A stretch of 64,000 bases of DNA from positions 1,922,001 to 1,986,000 of the forward strand of contig NZ_CP017755.1 in NCBI RefSeq assembly GCF_001854325.1. The letters run 5' to 3'. This stretch comes from Cupriavidus malaysiensis (GTDB lineage Bacteria > Pseudomonadota > Gammaproteobacteria > Burkholderiales > Burkholderiaceae). Position 1 is the first letter of the stretch, and each line of letters opens with the position of its first letter. Shown piece after piece: positions 40,333-51,291 of the stretch. The position numbers and the translations under genes were made by a program. A model generated the notes under the pieces. It had not been told where the DNA came from. It saw only the letters and a list, made by a program, of their open reading frames with translations, and made no database searches.

Positions 40333-41322
40333 TCAACGCGGCCGCGCCAGCGTCTGCGACGGCAACTCGCCGAAGAACTCTCGATACTGCGCCGCAAAGC
40401 GCGGCAGGTGATGAAAGCCGTAGCGCGCCGCCACCGCTCCCACGGAATCCGCGGTGCCGGCGCGCAGCGCCAGCCGCGCGCCGTTCATGCGCACCGCGCG
40501 CACGAAGTCCAGCGGCGCCAGTCCGGTCACCTCATTGAAGCTGTACTGCAGCGTGCGGCGCGATACCCCCAGCCGCTCGCACAGCGCCAGCACACTCCAG
40601 CCGGCTTCGGGCGCGGCGCGCACCATGTCGTAGGCGTCGGCCACCAGCCGTCGCCTGACCGTGGGCGTGGGCAGCGACTCATGCGTGCGGTCACCGTCGG
40701 CAGTCAGTGCCGTGGCGGCCGCCAACAGCAAGGCATCGCGCATCGCGCTCTCGACGAAGCGGTGACGGAACACCTCGGTTTCCAGCGCCGCAGTGCCCAG
40801 CACCGACAGCAGCGCCGCGCGCAGTTCCGCCGCCACGCCCGGACGCAATTGCCGCACCGGCGGCAATTGCGCCACCGTCACCGGTGCGCCGCCGGCCAGC
40901 GCGAGCGCGTGCTGCAGCGCCGGCAGCGGCAGGGTCAGCCCGAGCAGATCGAGTTCGCGCGGGGTGCGCATGGCCAGGGCCTTGCCGTTGCCGGCGGTCA
41001 GCAGCCCCGCGCCACGCATCGCATAGCCGTGGAACCAGCCGCCATCGCACTGTGCATGCGGCAGCGCCAGCGACAGGTAGCCGCGCATCGCCTCGCCCTC
41101 TTCGAGCAAGGCCTGCGAGGTCTGTTCGCGGAACACATGGACATCGCCGAAGGCAGCCTGCTGCACCTCGGCGCGGAAGGGGCCCGGCGTGAGCTGCTGG
41201 TAGCGCTGCTGCCAGCCGTCGAGTTCGGCCGCGGCGGCCTGCACGTCGTCCGCGACGAAGCGGCGCAGGCCGCGCGCGGCCCGTGACGGCGGGGGCGCCG
41301 AAGGGGGCGGGGTGGGCTTCAT
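40333..41322 (-). CDS. AraC-family regulator (FeaR/EutR-like)
   Basis: A 329-residue regulator with an AraC-binding-like N-terminal domain and a C-terminal double helix-turn-helix (LCERLGVSRRTLQYSFNEVTGLAPLDFVRAVRMNGAR, then VGAVAARYGFHHLPRFAAQYREFFGELPS, both with variable residues). The layout resembles FeaR/EutR, which activate amine catabolism. It is convergent with the amine dehydrogenase-amidase operon, so control of that operon is plausible. ATG 41322 is preceded by a weak AGGCAG. Confidence 0.85.
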   Translation of the reverse strand: MKPTPPPSAPPPSRAARGLRRFVADDVQAAAAELDGWQQRYQQLTPGPFRAEVQQAAFGDVHVFREQTSQALLEEGEAMRGYLSLALPHAQCDGGWFHGYAMRGAGLLTAGNGKALAMRTPRELDLLGLTLPLPALQHALALAGGAPVTVAQLPPVRQLRPGVAAELRAALLSVLGTAALETEVFRHRFVESAMRDALLLAAATALTADGDRTHESLPTPTVRRRLVADAYDMVRAAPEAGWSVLALCERLGVSRRTLQYSFNEVTGLAPLDFVRAVRMNGARLALRAGTADSVGAVAARYGFHHLPRFAAQYREFFGELPSQTLARPR

Positions 41323-41724
41323 GGAAATGTCTGCCTGGGGTATCGGCCCTATGCTGTAGCCTGTTCCGGCGCCCGTCACGCATCGGTTCCGGCCGGCGTG
41401 CGGGCACTACCGGGCCAGTGTAGCGAAACGGCTCCGCCACGCAAGCGGGGCAATCCCATGCCGTCGCGCCGACGACGCAAGCGCCCGCCGCGGCCACCGA
41501 TGTGGTGCCCAGTGCGGCACCCGCCCCTTCCGCCGGCCCCGCGCCGTCTGCTATAGTCGCCCCTGCATCCAGAGTTGGTACCCGACGGTATCAACGCCAA
41601 CCTGCCTCTCCCGGGCAAGGTGGTTGCCTCAAGGCGATGCGGCCGATGGTCGGCAACGAAGCGGGAAGCGGCATGGCGCGCACCGGTTCGAGTGATCCTT
41701 CCAGTGATCCAATTGCGAGCAGCT
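41323..41724. other. Divergent intergenic region
   Basis: About 400 bases between the AraC-type gene and the next rightward ORF. Long ORFs cross it but without start signals. Presumably it holds both promoters; no distinctive motif was found. Confidence 0.35.
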
Positions 41725-42093
41725 ATGCAGCAGACACAATCCTCCTCCCCCTGTCCCATTGCGGACACCTCGAGCTCCACCCCCGGCAAGACCGCCTGCA
41801 CCACCGGCACGGAATTTCCGCCAGCGGGCGACCAGTTGGTCCACATCCTGCACATCACTTCGGTACCCGACCACAGGGTCGTCGATGACGTCTCCGGCCG
41901 CATGACGGCCTGCGGCGGCACCGTCGACGGCTGGCGCGTGGTGCGCAGCGGCCCGCTGCTGGCCCAGGAGGTACGCCTGCGCGGCGTCAGCCAGGCCTGT
42001 GCGCGCGCCGTGCGCGAGGAGCTGCTGGCGCTCGACGAGGTGCTGCGGATCCGGCTGGAGCACCTGTACCTGCGGCGCGGCCGGCCGGCCTGA
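41725..42093 (+). CDS. Hypothetical protein
   Basis: A 122-residue ORF. The first ~45 residues are Ser/Thr/Pro/Cys-rich, followed by a compact domain of strands and one amphipathic helix (VSQACARAVREELLALDEVLRIRLEHLYLRR). Family not recognised. The start at ATG 41725 is uncertain because no good ribosome binding site is present. Confidence 0.5.
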   Translation: MQQTQSSSPCPIADTSSSTPGKTACTTGTEFPPAGDQLVHILHITSVPDHRVVDDVSGRMTACGGTVDGWRVVRSGPLLAQEVRLRGVSQACARAVREELLALDEVLRIRLEHLYLRRGRPA

Positions 42094-43497
<1,404 letters not shown>

Positions 43498-43529
43498 CAG
43501 CGTTCCGGCCGCCGCCGCCGGAGAGATCA

Positions 43530-44081
43530 ATGTTCCCTGTCGCACATCTGATCGGGCCAGGAGGGGCCGGCAAGAGCACCATCGGCGCGGTCCTGGCACG
43601 CCGGCTGAACTGGCGCTTTGTCGATCTGGACCAATGCTTCTTGTCATGGCACGGCCATATCGGCGACCTGATAGATCGCCACGGCTACGCCGGATACGCA
43701 AGACGCAATATCCAGCTGTACGCCGACCTCAGGCATCGCGTGGCCGAGCCCATGGTCTGCGCGCTCTCGTCCGGGTTCATGACGTATCCGTCGGACATTG
43801 CGCCAGCCTATCCATCCATCCGCAGCAGCATCGAGTCCGATGCACGCACCGCGCTCTTGCTGCCCGCCCTCGACCTGGAGCCATGCACCAGCCTGATCGT
43901 CGCGCGGCAATTGTCCCGAACCTATCTCAAGGCAAGCGCGGAAAGCGAGGCCAGGAAAATCCGCGATCGGTTCCCGCGCTTGATGGCACTGAACTGCGCG
44001 CGCTTTGTCAGCGAGGGACCTGTCGATGCGATCGCGGCCTCGATTGAACGGTTTATCCGGGATTCGTTGGCACGGGCTTGA
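43530..44081 (+). CDS. Shikimate-kinase-like P-loop protein
   Basis: A 183-residue P-loop kinase fold. Walker A is GPGGAGKST, followed by RRLNWRFVDLDQ as in shikimate kinases. The middle of the protein does not show clear shikimate-binding Arg/Gly motifs, so the substrate is open. ATG 43530 (GGAG 8 nt upstream) is preferred; ATG 43494 overlaps the ddl stop and would add 12 residues. Confidence 0.75.
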   Translation: MFPVAHLIGPGGAGKSTIGAVLARRLNWRFVDLDQCFLSWHGHIGDLIDRHGYAGYARRNIQLYADLRHRVAEPMVCALSSGFMTYPSDIAPAYPSIRSSIESDARTALLLPALDLEPCTSLIVARQLSRTYLKASAESEARKIRDRFPRLMALNCARFVSEGPVDAIAASIERFIRDSLARA

Positions 44082-44339
44082 GCCGCGTAGCCCGGACCGG
44101 CGCGCGGCAAATTCGCGTACTCGGCGACCAAGGGCAATCGGCCTTCTTCGATAGCAGTCGTCTTACATCGACGATCATCAACAATGCATGCTGCAGAGAA
44201 GCCGAAAGATTGATAGGCTGCTTGCGGCCAGGAGCTGGCACTCGACATGAGGGCCCGTTTGGGGTTCACATGGATAGCGCTGGAGAATCCATCAGGAGGT
44301 GCGCCGCATGACTTCGTGCTAGGCGGCCCGCCTTTCCCC

Positions 44340-44756
44340 TTACTGCGGAATCGCATACCGCTCGATCGTCACCCCGCCGGCGGCATCTTCAATCACCTCA
44401 AGCGCCTGATTGATCAGGTCTGGCAACGTCGCCAGCTCTTGCAGAGCAAGGCCGAACAAATCGAGTTGGCGCGCTGGTGTCATGGGCAGGTTGGACACAA
44501 GGCACACAAGGCCGGCATGTATCGGCTCTTTCGTATGCAGCCCACCCAGTGGCCCGCCAAGCGGCCCGCGAAAATCCACGGCGTTATGGGTCACCAACGT
44601 GAAGTCCTCCGCAAGCGCGTGCCGGATAAGCCGATAGTCCGGGGTACCCGACCAGCCACGGTCACGCACACAGGTGGACTCGGGATAGCCGGCATCGCGC
44701 GCGAGCCGGACCAGGCCCGGCCAGAGGCATTCGTCGATCAGGAACTTGTACGTCAC
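44340..44756 (-). CDS. DUF5615 PIN-like toxin
   Basis: A 138-residue PIN-like protein. The DUF5615 signatures are FLIDECLWPGLVRLA at the N-terminus and FTLVTHNAVDF in the middle. The acidic residues in these segments would form the RNase site. The GTG start overlaps the DUF433 stop (GTGA), a typical coupling of antitoxin and toxin. A GGPLGG repeat lies in the loop after the second motif. Confidence 0.85.
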   Translation of the reverse strand: MTYKFLIDECLWPGLVRLARDAGYPESTCVRDRGWSGTPDYRLIRHALAEDFTLVTHNAVDFRGPLGGPLGGLHTKEPIHAGLVCLVSNLPMTPARQLDLFGLALQELATLPDLINQALEVIEDAAGGVTIERYAIPQ

Positions 44757-45427
44757 GCCCGCTCCGGCGCGGGCCTCACCACTTTGCGGGAAACGATGAC
44801 CTGCGCCGACTCGGCCTCCGGCAGGCGGCGCGGTCGACCGGGTCGCGGATGGGCCTTGACGTAGACCTTCGCGTCTTCCAGCAAGGGTGCCGTCAGGAAC
44901 GGGTAGGCTTGCTGCAGTTCCGCGAACGGAACCCCATCGTCTGAGGCCGCGACGACGTTGGCTACAGGCACGCGGGTGCCGGCAAAGCACGGGGTGCCGC
45001 CGAGCACATCCCGATCCTCGACTATGTATTCCTCGGCTTGCTGCAGTTGCGTGGCGCGTTGAACGACCGATTCCACGAACTTTCCCAGGCCAATGATGCA
45101 AAAGTCCGTCTTCAACGACCAATCGAAGTCCGCATGCAGCGCACGACTGCTGAGGATGAGGAAGTTGTCAAAGTCCGCGCGCTGTGCCAGCCGTGACGTG
45201 ATGTGCTCGATCACGTGCCGGCGCATGGTGCGCGTCAGTTCGTCGCTCGTTTGGAAATAGAACTGGGCCAGTGGCGCAGTCAACGGGGCGAAACGTCGGC
45301 CGTGCTCGCGCCACACCAAGGTGGGCGGCAGCACTTCTTCATCCACGAGGCGATTGATCTCCTTGTCCGTGACGCCGGCCAGGAAGGCGACATGGGCGGC
45401 CGATACTGCATTGCCCGCTGTGAGCAT
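44753..45427 (-). CDS. DUF433 antitoxin with N-terminal HTH extension
   Basis: A 224-residue antitoxin. The C-terminal ~75 residues are a DUF433 domain (VLGGTPCFAGTRVPVANVVAAS), the partner of DUF5615 toxins. The N-terminal ~40 residues look like a MerR-type helix-turn-helix (AAHVAFLAGVTDKEINRLVDE). GGAGG lies just before the ATG. The operator-like dyad at 45458 suggests autoregulation. Confidence 0.83.
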   Translation of the reverse strand: MLTAGNAVSAAHVAFLAGVTDKEINRLVDEEVLPPTLVWREHGRRFAPLTAPLAQFYFQTSDELTRTMRRHVIEHITSRLAQRADFDNFLILSSRALHADFDWSLKTDFCIIGLGKFVESVVQRATQLQQAEEYIVEDRDVLGGTPCFAGTRVPVANVVAASDDGVPFAELQQAYPFLTAPLLEDAKVYVKAHPRPGRPRRLPEAESAQVIVSRKVVRPAPERA

Positions 45428-45457
45428 GATAGACCTCCAATCCTTTCCGGAATGCAG

Positions 45458-45485
45458 AAATCTTTCCGGTTAAAAGGAAAGATTT
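45458..45485. promoter_or_regulatory. Dyad operator of toxin-antitoxin operon
   Basis: AAATCTTTCC at 45458-45467 and GGAAAGATTT at 45476-45485 form a perfect 10-bp inverted repeat with an 8-nt centre. A further TTTCCGG half-site lies at 45444-45450. It is 31 bp upstream of the DUF433 start, where an autoregulating antitoxin would bind. Confidence 0.7.
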
Positions 45486-45741
45486 TAGTCGATTCAGGCC
45501 AACAGCGCGACAGGCGCTTGCTCTGTTTCACGGCGAGTCTGGAATTCTTGCCCCTTTCCGGCGCGAACTGAGCACAGGATCGCGCTGGCAGACTTTGATT
45601 CCCGACCGACCGGCGTGACGGCATCCAAGGATGTGGACAGCCCGGTCACAAAGCCTCGGACCGAAGCAGTTCCTCCGTCCTTGCGCGCCTCGCCGGCATA
45701 CGGGAACAGACTTCCCCAGGGATCCCCTTTCCCATCCACCT

Positions 45742-46092
45742 TCAAGCCCACAGTCCTCCGCGCGTCGCCATCAATGCCTGCGCCAGCCTCCGCAGATTCT
45801 TCCAGATCTCCGACGGCCTGCGCTGCCGCCTGGGTGCCACCTCCGCCACCATCTTGGTAACGAGCTGGAATGGCGCCTCATCCAGCACCTGAGCCAGATA
45901 CGCCCGGAACGCGGCGGGCCACTTTGAGACGTTCGACAGGCCGATGCACATCGGCCACAATCCGACGACATCGGTAAACACATGGGGATGAACCTTGGTG
46001 CTGCACCCGGATGAAATCCGTATCGAATCTAGTCGACTTTCGATTAAACCCTTCTCTGCAAGTGATGCTGACGCTACATTTCCGTGCATCAC
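45742..46092 (-). CDS. Doubtful ORF, possible gene remnant
   Basis: A 116-residue ORF with plausible protein-like content (FRAYLAQVLDEAPFQLVTKMV) and no recognised family. It overlaps the start of the GNAT gene in antisense. A second ORF (45494-45751) continues in another frame across its end, which could mean a frameshifted relic. Confidence 0.25.
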   Translation of the reverse strand: MMHGNVASASLAEKGLIESRLDSIRISSGCSTKVHPHVFTDVVGLWPMCIGLSNVSKWPAAFRAYLAQVLDEAPFQLVTKMVAEVAPRRQRRPSEIWKNLRRLAQALMATRGGLWA

Positions 46093-46537
46093 GCTTTCAC
46101 TGACTCGTTTGATGTCATGGGAGCCGCCTCCTGACAGAGAGAGCTTTGATCTCGTCTGGCAAGCGTGGTTACCGGCGATAGCCGAAGGAACGGATTTTGT
46201 ATTTGCAGTCCGTCAACGAGATAGCGGGGGATTTCTTGGATTGGCGGGACTCCATCACGTTAAGAGCCCTAGTGCGGAGTTGGGCATTTGGATTCGAGAG
46301 GATCGCCACCGCGAAGGCATTGGCCGTGAAGCGGTTAGTCTTGTGGCAACGTGGGCAAGCCGCGAACTGGGCATCGATCGCTTCACCTATCCTGTTGCTG
46401 AAGAAAACTACCCCAGTCGACGCATTGCCGAATCTCTCGGCGGTGTCGTAGCGGAACGCAGGCTGATACCGAAATACAAGTACGTCATCTATCAAATACC
46501 GAGCCAATTGAAACTCGATGACCGGCGAAAGCCATAG
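45998..46537 (+). CDS. GNAT family N-acetyltransferase (RimJ/RimL-like)
   Basis: A 179-residue acetyltransferase with N-terminal RLSIKPFSASDAD, the acetyl-CoA-binding block ELGIWIREDRHREGIGREA and C-terminal VAEENYPSRRIAESLGG. The substrate is unknown. GTG 45998 is used; TTG 45995 is also possible. Codon use is less GC-rich than the main operons, consistent with accessory DNA. Confidence 0.83.
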   Translation: MLHPDEIRIESSRLSIKPFSASDADATFPCITLSLTRLMSWEPPPDRESFDLVWQAWLPAIAEGTDFVFAVRQRDSGGFLGLAGLHHVKSPSAELGIWIREDRHREGIGREAVSLVATWASRELGIDRFTYPVAEENYPSRRIAESLGGVVAERRLIPKYKYVIYQIPSQLKLDDRRKP

Positions 46538-46624
46538 CATCGCTGCCATCCGGCAGCGGCACAGAGACGGAATCGAAGGACATGCAAGGCAGAAGTGCCG
46601 CTTCTGACGGCAAAGCTGCATCTT

Positions 46625-46700
46625 TGACCGACCGCTTTGGAGAATTTCGATGGACCGCTTTGGGTCGGGAGCCGTCAAAGGCCGTCGCCGATCGTCGAGA
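46625..46700 (+). repeat. Degenerate interspersed repeat, copy A
   Basis: Contains GACCGACCGCTTT followed about 30 nt later by GGGTCGGGAGCCG. The same blocks recur at 48375-48430, on the other side of the AraC-LysE pair, in the same orientation. Confidence 0.45.
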
Positions 46701-46827
46701 GAAGTCGCTGGAGGCGGAGATCGGCCAGAGGCGGCCGGCCGACTTCCCGGGCCAATCTGGGCACCGTGCTCGACCGAGGATGCGTTACAGTACCCAATGC
46801 CAAGCGTGGACATAGCCGCGAATCCAG

Positions 46828-47664
46828 ATGAACAGTGTGCCCCTTACGGTCAAAGAGACAATAGCCCCGACGTTCTGGCGCGATGAAACGCTGCCGTTTA
46901 TCGAGGCTCGTTCAATACAGGGCGGTCGCCAGGTTTGCTATGCAAAGCACGCGCATGACACGTTCTCAATCGGTGCGATCACGGGCGGCCGCAGTACGTA
47001 TCTCAACGGGAGAGTCCAGGAGCACGTGGGTGCCGGCGCAGTGGTGGTCATCAACCCGGAAGATGTCCACGCCTGCAATCCGATCGACAATCAGCCATGG
47101 TCGTATCGCATGTTCTATGTGAACGTTTCTTGGCTGATGGACCTTCAGCATGAACTCGGTTTCAGTCACAACTGCGGCTTTCGTGCGTTTTCGACCACCA
47201 TGACGACTCGGCCTGACCTGTATGCTGGGTTGAATCGCCTATATGCCGTATGCACCGACGAGCACGCAGACCATCTGAAAAAGCATAGTGCGGCGCTCAC
47301 CTTCTTTTCGGAAGTGCAGCAAGCGCTGAGCCCGGCCCCTGCATTGACTGGGAGCCCGAATCGAAAGCTCGTCCGCGCGGCGGAATACATACGAGAAAAC
47401 TGCACGCGCTCGCTGAAGCTGGCGGAGATCTGTGCAGCAGCAGATCTCTCTGCGTCCTATCTGATCCGCTCTTTTAAGGATCGCTACGGCATGACGCCTC
47501 ACGCGTACCTTATCAATTGCCGTATCGAATACAGCCGGTCAGAGCTCAGGCGGGGGCGAGCCATCGCCGATGTCGCCATTGAAGCGGGATTCTCCGATCA
47601 GGCCCACCTGCAACGGACTTTCCGGCAATTTGTGGCGGCCACGCCTCGCCAGTATCGTGGTTGA
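46828..47664 (+). CDS. AraC-family regulator paired with LysE
   Basis: A 278-residue regulator. An N-terminal cupin-type sensor (HAHDTFSIGAITGG) is followed by an AraC domain at ~180-278 (LKLAEICAAADLSASYLIRSFKDRYG and IADVAIEAGFSDQAHLQRTFRQF). The convergent neighbour is a LysE exporter, a common AraC-LysE pair, so it probably controls export of an amino acid or related compound. Confidence 0.88.
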   Translation: MNSVPLTVKETIAPTFWRDETLPFIEARSIQGGRQVCYAKHAHDTFSIGAITGGRSTYLNGRVQEHVGAGAVVVINPEDVHACNPIDNQPWSYRMFYVNVSWLMDLQHELGFSHNCGFRAFSTTMTTRPDLYAGLNRLYAVCTDEHADHLKKHSAALTFFSEVQQALSPAPALTGSPNRKLVRAAEYIRENCTRSLKLAEICAAADLSASYLIRSFKDRYGMTPHAYLINCRIEYSRSELRRGRAIADVAIEAGFSDQAHLQRTFRQFVAATPRQYRG

Positions 47665-47691
47665 GCCCCAGGGCGTGGCCGAGCCAGCCGC

Positions 47692-48279
47692 CTATGCCTG
47701 AAGCAGGTAGACGGCGCTGCCCGCAAGCAACAGCGCCATCAGGCGATTGAATAGCCGGACCCGCTTGGGATCGCTCAAGTATTGACGCAAAAATGATCCT
47801 GCATATGCCCAGCAGGCAATCGATCCATAGCAGATCACGAAATAGACTACCGTGAACTGCCAGACCAACATGCGGTCGCCGTTTGCTGCGTATGCCCCCA
47901 TGCCCGCAAGGGATGCTAGCCATGCTTTCGGATTCAGCCACTGCATCGCTGCTCCGGAGAGCAACGACGGACCTTTTGTTGCCTCCTCCGCTCCGAGTCG
48001 CCCGTCATCGACGGCGAGCTTGTAGGCCATGTAAAACAGAAACGTTACCCCGGCCCACTGAATTGACTTCGTCAGATACGGCCAATGACTCTGGATTTCG
48101 TGTAATCCCAACCCGGTCAGCAAGAGCAACAACGTAAAACCAATGGTCGCTCCCGTAACATGCCGCATGCTGGCGCGTAGTCCATGCTGAGCGCCTGTAC
48201 TCAACGCAACGATGTTGACGGGCCCGGGAGAAATCGATGCAGCCAGGGCAAAGGCGCTCATGGAAAGAAGATGGCTCAT
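47692..48279 (-). CDS. LysE/RhtB family exporter
   Basis: A 195-residue inner-membrane exporter with about six transmembrane segments and the N-terminal signature ASISPGPVNIVAL. It exports amino acids or derivatives by proton antiport. Convergent with the AraC-type gene. Confidence 0.88.
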   Translation of the reverse strand: MSHLLSMSAFALAASISPGPVNIVALSTGAQHGLRASMRHVTGATIGFTLLLLLTGLGLHEIQSHWPYLTKSIQWAGVTFLFYMAYKLAVDDGRLGAEEATKGPSLLSGAAMQWLNPKAWLASLAGMGAYAANGDRMLVWQFTVVYFVICYGSIACWAYAGSFLRQYLSDPKRVRLFNRLMALLLAGSAVYLLQA

Positions 48280-48374
48280 CTATTGCCTTCGATACGCTCG
48301 TTGAGAAATCACAGAGCCCGAAGGTATAGCGGGATGGGACCGCACGTATTGAAGAAAATTACCCTTTGCTTTCC

Positions 48375-48435
48375 GTAGACCGACCGCTTTTTGCAACTGT
48401 GGCAGTCCATTTCGGGTCGGTAGCCGCCATCCGGC
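48375..48435 (+). repeat. Degenerate interspersed repeat, copy B
   Basis: Contains AGACCGACCGCTTT and, about 30 nt later, GGGTCGGTAGCCG. It is an imperfect match to the copy at 46625-46700. The two copies bracket the AraC-LysE pair. Confidence 0.45.
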
Positions 48436-49184
48436 ATCGAGAGTGCCGCTGGTAGCTGGCCGAAACCTTGCACGACTCGCGCCAACTGAAGATTCGTTCC
48501 AGATCTCGGCCGCCCGGGACTCAGGTCGCTTCGACCGTGACCTCACGCAATGGCACCTTGAGCGACCGGCCATCTTCCAATCGAATAATGGCCTCAGGCG
48601 CTGCCTTCCTGCTGCCCGGCGCGATCATCCAGCACCCTTGGACGGGGTCCCTACCCCGACTCACTAGCGCGAGCCGGCACTGCGGGCCTCTTTGCTTGCA
48701 TTCAGGCGTCCGCATGTCCGCATGCCTTGGGCAAGCCGCACCTCCTCTGCGCCGTACCTTGTGACCAAGATGATCTCGGTGTCATCGTCGGTGATATCAC
48801 TCAGCATCGAGGGCGGGCTTCGGCTGCCGCTTCCGCTGCCGCCGGCATGCCGGCGGGCCAGGCGAGATGGCGTGGCGCCGGGGAGCGCGGGAAGGCGCGG
48901 AGGTGGCCTATCCTTTCTGACAGGAATACCAATGATAATGGTCCGTATTAGTAACAAAAGCCGGAAACTTTTACCATGAAGACGACCGCGTGGCGGTGCC
49001 GCGCGCGCTTCGCGTGCTGCAATGCGGTGTGATTGCCAGCGCGGGATATGCTAAAAAGGCGGGCCGTGCGCGATGCGCGGGCGAGTACGACGGGACTCTC
49101 GCGTCCGGCACGGCCGGTATGGACTGGCGGATGCGGACGCCGACGCCCCGGGCAACAGGAGTTATGCATGTCGAGGAAGCGGAA
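48436..49184. other. Gap without supported gene
   Basis: About 750 bases before the second AcoR-type gene. Two overlapping minus-strand ORFs (48521-48715 and 48664-48957) have some protein-like content (IIRLEDGRSLKVPL; MLSDITDDDTEIILVTRYGAEEVRL) but are in different frames and have no ribosome binding sites. They may be a decayed gene. Confidence 0.35.
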
Positions 49185-51209
49185 ATGACCCAGTCCTATG
49201 CACTGCAACACGCGCGGCGCGTCTCATCCGTGGTCGACCAGGCGTCATTCAACGAGGCTGCAGCGCAGGCGCGCCTGTTCCGCTCCTGGACCCGCTCGCT
49301 CAATACCTTCCGGCTGGACCCGGGCAATACGTCCGGCCCGCGCGTCATCAGCGCTGCGGAGCTGAAGGACAGGCGCAGCAGTGCCGAGGCCCTGCTGCGC
49401 TTCTCGAACCCGGTGGTGGAGCGGTTGCACGGCATTGTCGGCAAAGCGGGCTATTGCGTCCTGGTGGCCGACGCCGATGGCGCCCTGATCGATTTCCGTG
49501 GCCAGGAAGACCGCCGCAGGGAATACCGGCAGCATGGGCTGTATCACGGCCGCTATTTCACCGAGGACTCCGAAGGAACCAGCGGGGTGGCCTGCGTCCT
49601 GGCCGACAAGGAACCCATTACCGTCCACACCGAGGATCACTTCAGGGCCGCATTCACCTGCCTGACCTGTACCGCCGCGCCCATTATTTCGCCATCCGGC
49701 GAATTGACCGGCGTACTGGACGTATCGGCCGTGCGAAACAGCGAGAATCGCGACTCGCAGGAATTGATCTACGCCTGGGTATGCCAGGCGGCGGAGATGA
49801 TCGAGAACGCCTGCCTGCTGCACGATACCAGCCATCTGTGGACGCTGTACCTGCACCGCAGCCAGGACTACCTGAGCCTGCACCCCGAATTGCTGATTGC
49901 ATTCGACGATGCCGGAAACATCGTAGCGATGAACCGGCAGACAAAGAGCATGCTGAGCGCGCTATACACCGCGATACCGGCGAACGTCCAGCATCTGTTC
50001 GACCTGAATGCCGGACAGGTCATCGACCTGAACAATGGCATGGAGATGTTCCCGTTGCGGCTGACCCGCGGCGCAGGACGCTTCTTTGCAAGCCTGCGCC
50101 CGCCCCGCCAGGCCCTGCGCACGATTTCGCTGTCGCCGGAACACCCGGCCGCCGGGCACGCTCCCCGTGCTCTTGCCAGCGATCATCTGGTCATCGGCGA
50201 CCCGCAATTCTCGTCGCATCTCGCCCGCGCGCTCAAGATCGTCGACCGGCGCATTCCCATGCTGCTGCAAGGCGAGACGGGAACAGGCAAGGAGGCGTTC
50301 GCGCTCGCCGTCCATCGCGGTTCGCTGCGTGCGTCGCAGGCATTTGTCGCCGTGAACTGCGCGGCGATCCCGGATACGCTGATCGAAAGCGAGCTGTTCG
50401 GTTACGCGGAAGGGGCATTCACCGGCGCCAAGCGCAAGGGGCTCAAAGGGAAGATACTCCAGGCGCACGGCGGCACCTTGTTCCTCGATGAGATCGGCGA
50501 CATGGCTTTGCCGCTGCAGACCAGGCTGCTTCGCGTCCTGGCGGAGAGCGAGCTGGTACCGCTGGGCTCCGAGCAATCGGTGCGGGTCGACATCAACCTG
50601 ATCTGCGCGACCCACAGGGACCTTGCGCGCATGGTCTCCGACGGTACCTTCCGGGAAGATCTCTACTATCGCCTGACCGGCGCGGTGTTCCGGCTGCCTC
50701 CCCTGCGCGATCGCTCCGACCTCGACGAGCTCGTCGATTTCTTCCTCGCGGAAGAAACCGAAGCGCACGGCAGCCGCCCGGCGCTGTCCGCCGAAGCGCT
50801 GGCATGCATCCGCCGCTATCGCTGGCCCGGCAACGTACGGCAGCTGCGCATGGCGTTGCGGTACGCATGCGCGCTGGCTGCGGCCCCCGGCGTCATTGCC
50901 GCCGAACATCTTCCCGATTATCTGCGCTGCGCCGCGGATGGCGCCATGGCGGCACCGCAGCCGGTTAGCCCGCCAGTCGCGCCACAGGCGTTCGACAGTG
51001 CCGGCCTGCGCCCCGGCGAGCATCTCGAACGGGAGCACATCGTGCAGATGCTCGCCTGCCATCACTGGCGCGTCAAGGAAACCGCCAAGGCCCTGGGCAT
51101 GAGCCGCGCCACCATCTACCGCAAGATGGCCCGATACAAGATCGTCTATCCGGGTTCGGCATCCTTGCCGGGGTCCGCGCCCTCGTCTCAGGCGGACGAG
51201 GCGGACTGA
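49185..51209 (+). CDS. AcoR-type sigma-54 activator, butanediol/acetoin locus
   Basis: A 674-residue enhancer-binding protein. A GAF-type sensor region (~70-210) precedes the AAA+ domain (~320-550), with Walker [17 protein letters not shown] and [12 protein letters not shown] Fis-type helix-turn-helix ends it (VKETAKALGMSRATIYRKMARY). ATG 49185 has GAGGAAG upstream; ATG 49164 is in frame with a very close AGGAG. It precedes the butanediol dehydrogenase, whose candidate sigma-54 promoter at 51410 is its likely target. Confidence 0.88.
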   Translation: MTQSYALQHARRVSSVVDQASFNEAAAQARLFRSWTRSLNTFRLDPGNTSGPRVISAAELKDRRSSAEALLRFSNPVVERLHGIVGKAGYCVLVADADGALIDFRGQEDRRREYRQHGLYHGRYFTEDSEGTSGVACVLADKEPITVHTEDHFRAAFTCLTCTAAPIISPSGELTGVLDVSAVRNSENRDSQELIYAWVCQAAEMIENACLLHDTSHLWTLYLHRSQDYLSLHPELLIAFDDAGNIVAMNRQTKSMLSALYTAIPANVQHLFDLNAGQVIDLNNGMEMFPLRLTRGAGRFFASLRPPRQALRTISLSPEHPAAGHAPRALASDHLVIGDPQFSSHLARALKIVDRRIPMLLQGETGTGKEAFALAVHRGSLRASQAFVAVNCAAIPDTLIESELFGYAEGAFTGAKRKGLKGKILQAHGGTLFLDEIGDMALPLQTRLLRVLAESELVPLGSEQSVRVDINLICATHRDLARMVSDGTFREDLYYRLTGAVFRLPPLRDRSDLDELVDFFLAEETEAHGSRPALSAEALACIRRYRWPGNVRQLRMALRYACALAAAPGVIAAEHLPDYLRCAADGAMAAPQPVSPPVAPQAFDSAGLRPGEHLEREHIVQMLACHHWRVKETAKALGMSRATIYRKMARYKIVYPGSASLPGSAPSSQADEAD

Positions 51210-51291
51210 GGCACGGTGTCTCACCGGACCGAGCCAAGCCGTCTCATGCCGGCGGCCCGCAGCTCGCCGGGCCGTCGCCGGCATCTTGCTG

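Noticed and set aside
48925..48955. Possible Fur box around AATGATAAT
   Set aside because: Only about half of the 19 consensus positions match and no iron gene is adjacent.
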